Assembly: GCA_030017835.1 (NCBI GenBank)
Contig: JASEGU010000006.1
Span: 1-59,296, forward strand
DNA length: 59,296 nt
Direction: 5' to 3'
From: Actinomycetota bacterium
GTDB lineage: Bacteria; Actinomycetota; Aquicultoria; UBA3085; Oleimmundimicrobiaceae
The notes below the pieces were generated by a model. It searched no databases. It was not told the DNA's origin and saw only the letters and a list, made by a program, of their open reading frames with translations. The translations under genes were made by a program, and so were the position numbers. Positions 1-7,115 of this stretch are shown piece after piece. Every line of letters begins with the position of its first letter. The first letter of the stretch is position 1.

Positions 1-16
1 GCGGTAATGGTGAGAT

Positions 17-77
17 GGAGGGAAAGGAAAGGAAAGGAAAGAAAAGGAAAGGAAAGAAAAGAAGGAGAAGAGAGAAG
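17..77. repeat. Uninterrupted homopurine tract with GGAAA pentamer repeats
   Basis: Every base from 17 to 77 on the plus strand is A or G, mostly as short repeats of GGAAA and GAAAA; a second purine run follows from 81 to 96. It lies beyond the terminator of the first gene, so it is outside the coding part. Such tracts can slip during replication and can form triplex DNA. No gene is visible in it. Confidence 0.8.
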
Positions 78-90
78 TTAGGAGAGAAAG

Positions 91-118
91 AAAAGACCCC
101 TCTTTCGAGGGGTCTTTT
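91..118 (-). terminator. Strong intrinsic terminator (usable in both directions)
   Basis: A perfect 12-bp stem (AAAAGACCCCTC paired with GAGGGGTCTTTT) closes a 4-base TTTC loop. Both flanks give U-rich tails, so it could stop transcription from either side. It sits 44 bp beyond the stop codon of the minus-strand surface protein gene and is its natural terminator. Confidence 0.85.
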
Positions 119-161
119 CTTAATGCTTAGCCTAAATAACTTCTCTTTAAATCTTTAAGAC

Positions 162-2291
162 TTAAAGATAGGTTATATAGACGGTTTGGTTAGCGCTGTT
201 CCAGTCGACGTTACCGCCGAAAGCCTCGGCAACGTAGCGAGCAGGAAGCATGGTGCGTCCACCGACAGTCTCAGGAGCGACGTCCATAGTGGTCACAGCT
301 CCGTTCTTGTCGAGGTTCTTGCTGCCGATGACCAACTTAACCACGGTGGAACCCTTGGTTAGAGTAACGGTCTTAGTGGCAGCGTCCCAAGCGATCCCGC
401 TCCCGCTGATGCCCATGGCGTAGGCGAGATACCTAACCGGCACAAAGGCGCGTCCATCCTTGGTGTAGGCCTTGGCATCCATGACATAGGTGACACCACC
501 CGCCGTATAGGTGTTTTGGCCTATCACGAAGGTAGCCTGGGTCACGCCGGACACCAGGTTGGCGTTGGCCACCTTCATCTGGTTGGAGTTCTGGAGCTTA
601 GCATAGACAGAGCCCAGAACCGCGCCCGCTTGAGCGTTGTACTTAATGCCGGTTATCGTGAGCGTTGACGGGCTGCCCACGCTGGCCACGATCACGGGGA
701 TCCTGAAGGTATCGTTGGCATAGTAGCCCGGGATCCTGGTCGGGGTTCCGATGACCATGTTGCCGCTAACGGTAACCGTCGGAAGGACGCTATACCACTC
801 CACGCCGCTGGGCAGACGGATATCGATGTTGCCAGCAAAAGCTCCGGCAAAGTTCTCGGTTACGGTCAGGTTGCCCACGGAAGCGCCTTGATCGCCCAGC
901 TTAATGCTAGGTTTGGAAGCTGCGGCTATGCTTCCTGGAAGCCTAAGAAGGCCAACCTTAACCGTGCCCGCCGTGGCGCCGGCCGTGCCGCCGATGGCGA
1001 TGTTTAAGTCGCCGGGCAGAGCATCGGCATTGGGGGTCATGGTGGGCATGGTTATATTGATCCGAGATCTTACCGTGCTGGCGATGGCTATGGTGATGGT
1101 GACCACCTTGCCATCGACGCTCAGGCTGGTGGCACCCAGAACCAAGTCGCCTGTCGCAACTGCTACGGTCGGAGCCGCCGTAAAGACGACATTGTCAGGA
1201 GCGGTTAAGGTGATGTAACGGCCGCTTCCGATGAGGGAGCCTGCCGCGTTCTCCTCTATCCTGATGTTGCCGACCGCTTGGGCCCCGCCGCCGATCGTCA
1301 GGTTGGGGATGGGGCTGGTGGTGCAGGTGTTCTCGGTGCCTAGGCTGATCACTTTGGCTATGGACACATCCTGGGCTTGGATGTCGGGATCACTCCCGCC
1401 GACCGTAACTTTGATCTCTCCGGGCGGAACTTGGGCTCCCACATTCAAACGGGCGGCGGTGGTGATGGTCATCCGCGAGCGGTTGGTGCTGGCCGCACCA
1501 ACCGTCCAGGTGGCCACCCTATTGGCATTGGTCAGGGTCGCCATGTTGCTCACTAGAGTCAGCGCGCCGGCGAGGCCGTTTACGGTGGTTACAGTGACCA
1601 CAGGAGCAGCGTTGAAGGAGGTTCCGCTGGGAGTGGTAACGGTAATGGTCTGGCCGTTCGAAAGGACGCCGGCCACGTTCTCTTCAATCCTGAGTTGTCC
1701 GATAGCCTGATTATTAACACCGGCCAGAACGTTGGGTAGAGGCGAAGTGATGCAAGTGCTGTTTGTGCTGGCGTTAACGGCCGTGCCTATCTTGACCGTG
1801 CCGCTTACCTGACCGCTAGAAGAGGTGATGGTAGCCAGAACATCACCTGGGGCAACGGTATTGTCGAGATCAACTGAAAACGCGCCTGTGCCACCAGGTA
1901 TGACTATCGTGCCGCCCAGACCAGTCGAGGCAGCTATCACGGTGGCAACTACCTGATCAGCGCCGGACGCAACAAGAGCCGTGGTTACGTCAGTAGCCGC
2001 GGCATATCCATTGCCCGCACCTGCAACTATCGCCACATTTTGAGGGGCCGTCGCAACGAAATCTACGCCGCTCGGCAGGGTGACGGTTACCGTTGTGCCA
2101 ACAGCAAGTTCTCCCGCATAACTCTCGGTGATGACCACATTGCCGATAGCTTGATTGGTCGCATTGATCAAGAGGTTGGGAGGAGAGCTAACGCCGCTGA
2201 CGGTGGCCGCAAAGGCCGGCATGGCCATCATGGGGACCAAACTTAAGGCCATCATGGTAGCCACAAGTAAAGCGATTGCTTTTCTTTTCAA
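162..2291 (-). CDS. Secreted repeat protein with C-terminal copper amine oxidase N-terminal domain
   Basis: Probable exported surface protein of 709 residues. It starts with a classical signal peptide (MKRKAIALLVA, then a hydrophobic core ending at AFA-A). The body holds about three similar beta-rich repeats of roughly 140 residues, recognisable by PNLLI/PNVLA/PNLTI, QAIG and IEEN/ITES signatures, plus a fourth diverged copy. The last 130 residues are a Cu_amine_oxidN1-type domain (PVRYLAYAMG, GRTMLPARYVAEAFGG), often found on surface proteins of anaerobes; it does not imply amine oxidase activity. I prefer the TTG start at 2291, which has AAGGAG eight bases upstream and gives a good signal peptide; ATG 2339 would add 16 polar residues. 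An ECF-type promoter lies upstream. The function of the repeats is unknown. Confidence 0.8.
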   Translation of the reverse strand: MKRKAIALLVATMMALSLVPMMAMPAFAATVSGVSSPPNLLINATNQAIGNVVITESYAGELAVGTTVTVTLPSGVDFVATAPQNVAIVAGAGNGYAAATDVTTALVASGADQVVATVIAASTGLGGTIVIPGGTGAFSVDLDNTVAPGDVLATITSSSGQVSGTVKIGTAVNASTNSTCITSPLPNVLAGVNNQAIGQLRIEENVAGVLSNGQTITVTTPSGTSFNAAPVVTVTTVNGLAGALTLVSNMATLTNANRVATWTVGAASTNRSRMTITTAARLNVGAQVPPGEIKVTVGGSDPDIQAQDVSIAKVISLGTENTCTTSPIPNLTIGGGAQAVGNIRIEENAAGSLIGSGRYITLTAPDNVVFTAAPTVAVATGDLVLGATSLSVDGKVVTITIAIASTVRSRINITMPTMTPNADALPGDLNIAIGGTAGATAGTVKVGLLRLPGSIAAASKPSIKLGDQGASVGNLTVTENFAGAFAGNIDIRLPSGVEWYSVLPTVTVSGNMVIGTPTRIPGYYANDTFRIPVIVASVGSPSTLTITGIKYNAQAGAVLGSVYAKLQNSNQMKVANANLVSGVTQATFVIGQNTYTAGGVTYVMDAKAYTKDGRAFVPVRYLAYAMGISGSGIAWDAATKTVTLTKGSTVVKLVIGSKNLDKNGAVTTMDVAPETVGGRTMLPARYVAEAFGGNVDWNSANQTVYITYL

Positions 2292-2449
2292 GTTTCTTTC
2301 TCCTTTTTTTGTTTGTTTTGTTTGGTTTATATTTTTCATCTTCTATTAACACCCCCTTCCCGATGCTAAATTTCTTTAAACTTCACCTTGCCCTTAAAAT
2401 GCGACAAACTAAAGCAAAAGACTCCTTATGACATTCATCCCTAATTATA

Positions 2450-2474
2450 GACGAAATATGGGCAAAATGGTTAC
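2450..2474 (-). promoter_or_regulatory. ECF-sigma-type promoter GTAAC-N16-CGTC of the surface protein gene
   Basis: On the minus strand GTAAC (2474-2470) is followed after exactly 16 bases by CGTC (2453-2450), and the CGTC runs on into TATAAT. The same arrangement with the same spacing precedes the ECF sigma gene at 4530-4554. The pattern resembles known ECF promoters with an AAC -35 element and a CGTC -10 element. That it is recognised by the neighbouring sigma factor is an inference. Confidence 0.6.
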
Positions 2475-2488
2475 GGATTTGTCCGCCT

Positions 2489-3925
2489 TTATTTTTTATC
2501 TTCTTCCCCACCAGCCAGCAGGGTAAAGGTTGATGCGGTGGTGGAGCTGACATTACCGGCCAGATCTGTGGCCAGAGCGCGGACGAAATAACGCCCGCCT
2601 TTAAGTTTTGAGCTGGCCAGGGTGAATACGTTATCTGCCAAATCCTTGAAGGTTAAAGTGCTGCCGCTCCTAAAATCTGGCGCGGTTGAAATTTGCAGGG
2701 TATAACTTGCTGCATCTCCGACCAACTGCCAGGCGAAGGTTGGGCCGCCGCCTTCAAAAACCTGACCGTCCAAGGGCGCCTGCAGCGAGAATGAGGGAGG
2801 GGCCGTATCCAGGATTACCCTGATATCGGTTGAGCTATAACGTCCCAAGCCGTCAAAGACCTTGATGGTATAGACGCCATTATCCAGGGCGCTCCCGCCG
2901 TCATCTCGGCCGTCCCAGCGGGCCCAGTAAGAGCCGCCGCTTTCGTTCTCCTTAAATCTCAAGTTCGAAGAGATGACAATGTCGCCCCTGAAGATGGCCC
3001 CGCTCAACCTCTGGCCGCTTCTGGCTTTTAAGGTGATCTTGACCTCATCTTTTACAGAGTCGCCGTTGGGGCTGAAGTTTAAGTTATCAGCGGCAAGATC
3101 GCTGATGGTCAAAGGGGCAAGGGACGCCCTCTGATAGGTGGCCGCCAAAGTTGATGATTCCAAGGCCGGCTGGCCTGGCTCACCCGCCTCTCCACCCAGA
3201 GAGGGGTTTAAAGGATCAGGTGAGGCGTCATGGGCAGGTGATTGATTTAAGCCGCCGCCCTTTAAGGCTAGCTCTGCTCCGCCGATGAGCTCGCCTGCCC
3301 TGATAAGGAGACCGGCTTTATCTTTTGATATCTCTGGCGCCGCCAAGTCTTCTGCCAGCCTAATATTCTTATCGAACTCGGCCATTAGGGCCTCTTTGGC
3401 CCCGCCAGCCGCTTCTTCTTCCCTTAAGTTTTTGAGCTCATCCAGCCGCTTTTGGGCAAACTTTACGTGAAGGCGGGCCTTGGATTCATTGCTAACGGCA
3501 AAAACCAAGCGGGCCGATTCGGCCCCTTTTTTCAAGGCGTAGAGCGGGCTGGTCGGCAAGGCACTTTCAGAAAGGGCGGCCCCTCCGCCAAGAAGGGCAA
3601 AGCATAATACGCTCGCCACCGCCACTCTGGCCGAAAGCGAAAAGGCCCTGTAATATAGGAATGAATTCTTGGCCCGCCCCCCCACCGGCGCTTGGTAAAT
3701 CGAGCTTATCAGCTTCTTTTCAAACTCGTCGGCAAAAACGGGGCTTGGTTCTTCTTCAAAGAGATGGGCCCTTAGAAGCTCATCCGCTCTGAGAAGAACC
3801 TTAAGATCACCGGCCAGAGCCCGGTGACTTGCAATAATATCATCAAACGTCTCGCCCTCATTGAGCTTTAAGAGGGCTTCTTCAAACATGCGTTTAAGTT
3901 CAAAACTGCCTACCGTCATGTCCAT
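2489..3925 (-). CDS. Membrane anti-sigma factor-like protein (DUF5667) with FlgD-like extracellular domain
   Basis: About 478 residues, translated with the ECF sigma gene: its start lies inside the last codons of that gene. Residues 1-95 are cytoplasmic and helical, the expected sigma-binding part. A single membrane segment lies near residues 99-117. It is followed by a DUF5667-like helical region (SALPTSPLYALKK onwards, to about 225), a Pro/Gly-rich linker, an FlgD-type Ig domain (NLNFSPNGDSVKDEV, YWARWDGRDDGG, about 280-370) and a fibronectin-like C-terminal domain. Start alternatives are ATG 3925 and ATG 3919; the second has GGGA at better spacing. I infer that it holds the sigma factor at the membrane and senses an envelope signal outside. 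No zinc-binding anti-sigma motif is visible. Confidence 0.7.
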   Translation of the reverse strand: MDMTVGSFELKRMFEEALLKLNEGETFDDIIASHRALAGDLKVLLRADELLRAHLFEEEPSPVFADEFEKKLISSIYQAPVGGRAKNSFLYYRAFSLSARVAVASVLCFALLGGGAALSESALPTSPLYALKKGAESARLVFAVSNESKARLHVKFAQKRLDELKNLREEEAAGGAKEALMAEFDKNIRLAEDLAAPEISKDKAGLLIRAGELIGGAELALKGGGLNQSPAHDASPDPLNPSLGGEAGEPGQPALESSTLAATYQRASLAPLTISDLAADNLNFSPNGDSVKDEVKITLKARSGQRLSGAIFRGDIVISSNLRFKENESGGSYWARWDGRDDGGSALDNGVYTIKVFDGLGRYSSTDIRVILDTAPPSFSLQAPLDGQVFEGGGPTFAWQLVGDAASYTLQISTAPDFRSGSTLTFKDLADNVFTLASSKLKGGRYFVRALATDLAGNVSSTTASTFTLLAGGEEDKK

Positions 3926-4481
3926 TCCCTAACTTTTTACCAAGTGATTCCACTGCTCTAAAAGCGAGCGCCTTTACAGCGCCCTCCGTCTTGCTTAAGA
4001 CCTCGGCCACCTCAGCGTTGGTCATGCCAGACATATATTTTAAGAGTATCACCCGCATCTGATCTTCGGACAACTCCAAGACCGCCCTTTTGACCCGCTC
4101 GTATTGGAAGGAGCTTAAGACCGCCTCTTCCACGTCGCCAGCGCTTGGCGAGTTCAAGGCCGCGTCCATTGCCTCATCGCCGCCCACAAAGAGGCCGTCA
4201 TGCTTGCCTTTGGACCGATAATAGTCGGTGACCGAATTGGCCGCTATCCGCATCATCCAGGCCACAAAGACCAGGCCATCACCACTTAAGGTTGGCAGCT
4301 TCTCAAAGGCTTTAAGAAAGACCTTGGATGTTAGGTCTTCGGCTACCTGAGCGCTGCTTACCCTGTAGTGAATGAAGCCATATACCTTTTTCAAATAGAG
4401 TCGATAAAGCTCCGAAAAGGCGGCCTCATCGCGCTCTTTGGCCCGTTTTACCAGACCCAACAATTCCTCTTCGGAGATCAC
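3900..4481 (-). CDS. ECF-type RNA polymerase sigma factor
   Basis: A 193-residue sigma factor of the extracytoplasmic function group. Region 2 covers about residues 10-90 (AFSELYRLYLKKVYGFI, DLTSKVFLKAF, WMMRIAANSVTDYYR) and region 4 about 125-180 (VLELSEDQMRVILLKYMSGMTNAEVAEVL, a helix-turn-helix). The length is normal. It starts at GTG 4481 with GGAG seven bases upstream. It overlaps the anti-sigma gene, a usual pairing. A GTAAC-N16-CGTC promoter 49 bases upstream suggests that it activates its own transcription; the same promoter precedes the secreted protein gene at 2.3 kb. Confidence 0.9.
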   Translation of the reverse strand: MISEEELLGLVKRAKERDEAAFSELYRLYLKKVYGFIHYRVSSAQVAEDLTSKVFLKAFEKLPTLSGDGLVFVAWMMRIAANSVTDYYRSKGKHDGLFVGGDEAMDAALNSPSAGDVEEAVLSSFQYERVKRAVLELSEDQMRVILLKYMSGMTNAEVAEVLSKTEGAVKALAFRAVESLGKKLGNGHDGRQF

Positions 4482-4499
4482 CCATCGACTCCGATCAAG

Positions 4500-4523
4500 A
4501 AAAGGGGGCTTTCGGCCCTTTTT
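4500..4523 (-). promoter_or_regulatory. GC hairpin with U-tail in the sigma factor leader
   Basis: The leader RNA of the sigma gene can fold GGGC-CGAAA-GCCC flanked by A-runs and U-runs, ending about 18 bases before the GTG start and just before the ribosome-binding site. It looks like a weak terminator or a translation-affecting hairpin. It may be an attenuator between the promoter at 4530-4554 and the gene, but nothing here proves that. Confidence 0.4.
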
Positions 4524-4529
4524 GGTTTA

Positions 4530-4554
4530 GACGTTTGAGAAGCCATAAAGTTAC
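4530..4554 (-). promoter_or_regulatory. Autoregulatory ECF-type promoter GTAAC-N16-CGTC
   Basis: On the minus strand GTAAC (4554-4550) and CGTC (4533-4530) are separated by exactly 16 bases, followed by TA. It matches the copy at 2450-2474 in both elements and spacing. A separate TATAAT sits upstream at 4671-4666 and may be a housekeeping -10, without a convincing -35. Confidence 0.6.
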
Positions 4555-4822
4555 TCCCAGTTTGAAAAGGGTAATTTCTAAGAGATGAGAGAGATAATTT
4601 AAGGACGGGGTAAGACCAAATCAAGATATGACCAATCGTTTGGCATCTTCTTTCTCATGAGTGAAATTATAGACCAGCGGAGGCCAAGATGGAAGGTTTT
4701 TGCGAAAATGAGATCGAAGAAGCCATTAACGAATTAACGTTAATGCGGTAATGAATTGTCTGATGAAATCCCCCGCTTTAAGGGGAGCGCTGGGTGTGGA
4801 ACAAGCCAGTGAAGAATAAGGC
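4555..4822. other. Intergenic stretch with a 12-bp palindrome
   Basis: No gene is visible between the sigma gene and the subtilase. It holds a perfect palindrome ATTAACGTTAAT at 4733-4744 with an extra ATTAAC half-site at 4725-4730, possibly an operator. A CCCC/GGGG hairpin at about 4768-4785 lies just past the subtilase stop but lacks a U-run, so it is at best a weak terminator. Confidence 0.5.
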
Positions 4823-7039
4823 TTAAGAAGCATATGAACGCAGAAGACGGGCGAGAATGGCCGAGACTTCCGCCCGGCTGGCGCGGGCGCGCGGCCGGAA
4901 GGCGCCGCCCTGATAGCCGTAGATGAGGCCATTATTTCTGCACGTCATAATGGGTGAATAGGCCCAATGGGCGACCGGGACGTCCAAAAAAGAAGGGCCT
5001 GAAGTGCCCGGAGCGAGGTTGTTTAATGCAAAGATCATGCTGGATATCTCGGCCCTAGTGGCCGGGCCGTCCGGCCTAAAAGAGCCATCCTCATAGCCGG
5101 AAATGACGCCATGAGACTTGGCCGCCTCGATGTCTAGATAAGCCCAATGAGAGGCAAAAACATCCGGAAAAGAGGGCTCTTTTGGGCCTGTCCGATCCCA
5201 GCCTCGTATTTTACAGATAAGGGAGGCGAATTCGGCCCGGCTGACCGGGTTGGTTGGACGGAAAGAACCATCGGGATAGCCGCTGATGAGCGCTTGAGCG
5301 CTTAAGTAGCTTACATCCTCAAAAGACCAGTGAAAATATGAGAGATCGTTAAACTTAAATGTTTGACCCTCAAGCATTAAGCTCAAGAGATAATCCTTGT
5401 CGTCGCTGCCACTTCCCCTTCGAGCCGAAATTGATATGTAATAAGTACCAGAGGAGACGGCACGGTAGTCGATACGTTCTTTTGCTCCCTGGCCATTAGA
5501 GACGTTCAAGGGGCGGTGAAGGTAATCGTAGAGCTTTACTTCGTAATTGGAGGCTTCAGGGATGTTGGACAGAATTATTGAAAGCTCTTTGGGTGGATCG
5601 GAAACCGTGAAGCTATAAGTATCGAAGTCATCGGCGTATTTAGCCATCTTGGCTTTGAGGCGACCAAAGGAGATGGGGTAAGCCGTAGCAAAGGTATCGT
5701 TTGGCTCATAGGGGTCGCTGATGATCAGCGGGGAGATTAAGGCTTTAGCCGCATCTATTCGGCCAAAGCCATAATATCTGTCCCAGCCGTAATCCCCCCT
5801 ATCCAGAGCCGAGCTCTCCAGCGCCCGCTCCACCTCGTTCGCTTTTAGGGCGGGATGGGCGGAGCGGATAAGAGCGGCCAGGGCAGCCACGTGAGGGGTG
5901 GCCAAAGACGTCCCCATCCCATAGGTATACGAGGCTGACCTGGATGTGCTGAGTATCGGCCTTCTTGAGTCTCCACCGGGAGCAGCCAGATCTACCGCAT
6001 CTCCATAGTTTGAGTAGGGAGCAATGTTGTCATGAACATCGGTTGCGGAGACGGCTATCACGTAGGGAAAGGCTGCCGGATAGATAACCTCTGCCTGAGC
6101 GTCATTTCCAGCGGCGGCAACCACAACCACGTCTTTTCTTCGAGCGTATTCAACCGCCCTAAGCAGGGCCTCGGAACGACTCGAACCGCCGAAGCTTATA
6201 TTTATTATGTCAGCTCCGTTGTCGACCGCATAGGTGATGGCTTTAGCGATTTTATAGTCATCTCCGTAACCTTGTCTGTTAAGGCCCTTAATGGGCATTA
6301 CTGGGCATTTCTGAGCTAGAGAGGCAATACCCAAAGCATTATCACTGACGGCCGCTATTATGCCGGCCACATGACTGCCATGCCCGTTTGAATCGTCGTC
6401 TGCGACGCTGTTGTTTCCGTCTACGAAGTTCCAACCATAAGAATCGTCAATAAAGCCGTTGTTATCATCATCGAGGCCGTTTGCCGGTATCTCGTCAGAA
6501 TTCTGCCAGATGTTTGCGGCAAGATCGGGGTGATGCAAGTCTATGCCGGTATCGATGACAGCAACGACCACTTCCGAAGATCCGGTAGAGATATCCCAAG
6601 CTAAGGGCGCCCCGATGAGATTCAAATTCCATTGTTCGTGAAAACGCGGATCGTTTGGGACCCTGGCGGCCTGGCGGAAGCCGTTCGACTCGGCAAATTC
6701 CACCAAACCCGATGATCGGTAAGCCAAAACCAACTCTTCAGCCAGAGAGGCGTCAACCGATTCCACAAGCTCGATACCTAACTCTTCAATAAATCCCTTG
6801 CTGCGAGCTCCAATCGCTTTATTCAGACCTTCTCTCTTTTGCCTTGTCAACCCGGGTATAAACTTTACGATGATCTCGCCCGCAGCCGAAGTGAGAGCTG
6901 ATCCCGCCAAAGGAGCCCGCGATAGGCTCAAACCTTGAGCCTTTGCATCCAATCCCACCAGAGCCAGAAGGAGCATGGCCAGAAAGCTTAAAAGAACGAT
7001 ATATGATATTCCTGTTTGATGTCTTTTCATTGAGTTCAT
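4823..7039 (-). CDS. Secreted subtilisin-like serine protease (S8) with three SLH domains
   Basis: A 738-residue exported protease. A signal segment (YIVLLSFLAMLLLALVGLDAKA) is followed by an inhibitor-like propeptide and the S8 catalytic domain. The triad is visible as Asp in AVIDTGID (about residue 163), His in NGHGSHVAG (about 220) and Ser in GTSLATPH (about 378), with the oxyanion Asn in AAGND. A calcium-site-like DDDNNGFIDD follows the Asp motif. A pre-peptidase C-terminal type beta domain (YEPNDTFATAYPI, DDFDTYSFTV) comes next, then three S-layer homology domains with SRAE, TRAE and SRAE motifs, which anchor proteins to pyruvylated wall polymer. Starts at 7039 or 7030 are possible; neither has a good ribosome-binding site, while earlier codons lie inside the upstream gene. 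The CsaB-TagA gene directly upstream probably makes the anchor. Confidence 0.85.
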   Translation of the reverse strand: MNSMKRHQTGISYIVLLSFLAMLLLALVGLDAKAQGLSLSRAPLAGSALTSAAGEIIVKFIPGLTRQKREGLNKAIGARSKGFIEELGIELVESVDASLAEELVLAYRSSGLVEFAESNGFRQAARVPNDPRFHEQWNLNLIGAPLAWDISTGSSEVVVAVIDTGIDLHHPDLAANIWQNSDEIPANGLDDDNNGFIDDSYGWNFVDGNNSVADDDSNGHGSHVAGIIAAVSDNALGIASLAQKCPVMPIKGLNRQGYGDDYKIAKAITYAVDNGADIINISFGGSSRSEALLRAVEYARRKDVVVVAAAGNDAQAEVIYPAAFPYVIAVSATDVHDNIAPYSNYGDAVDLAAPGGDSRRPILSTSRSASYTYGMGTSLATPHVAALAALIRSAHPALKANEVERALESSALDRGDYGWDRYYGFGRIDAAKALISPLIISDPYEPNDTFATAYPISFGRLKAKMAKYADDFDTYSFTVSDPPKELSIILSNIPEASNYEVKLYDYLHRPLNVSNGQGAKERIDYRAVSSGTYYISISARRGSGSDDKDYLLSLMLEGQTFKFNDLSYFHWSFEDVSYLSAQALISGYPDGSFRPTNPVSRAEFASLICKIRGWDRTGPKEPSFPDVFASHWAYLDIEAAKSHGVISGYEDGSFRPDGPATRAEISSMIFALNNLAPGTSGPSFLDVPVAHWAYSPIMTCRNNGLIYGYQGGAFRPRARASRAEVSAILARLLRSYAS

Positions 7040-7115
7040 ATCGGTCACAAGATTAAACCATATAAATATTACGTGGAGCAACGGTCTTGAAGATAATGAA
7101 AGAGGCGACGATGAT

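Noticed and set aside
904-1710. Long plus-strand open frames inside the first surface protein gene
   Set aside because: They are antisense shadows of a repetitive Ala/Val/Thr-rich gene and lack ribosome-binding sites and family features.
162-2291. Copper amine oxidase enzyme
   Set aside because: Only the N-terminal accessory domain is present; the catalytic domain with the topaquinone Tyr is absent.
4555-4822. Possible riboswitch upstream of the sigma gene
   Set aside because: No c-di-GMP, TPP, SAM or other known aptamer core is recognisable; only the hairpin at 4500-4523 and a palindrome are seen.
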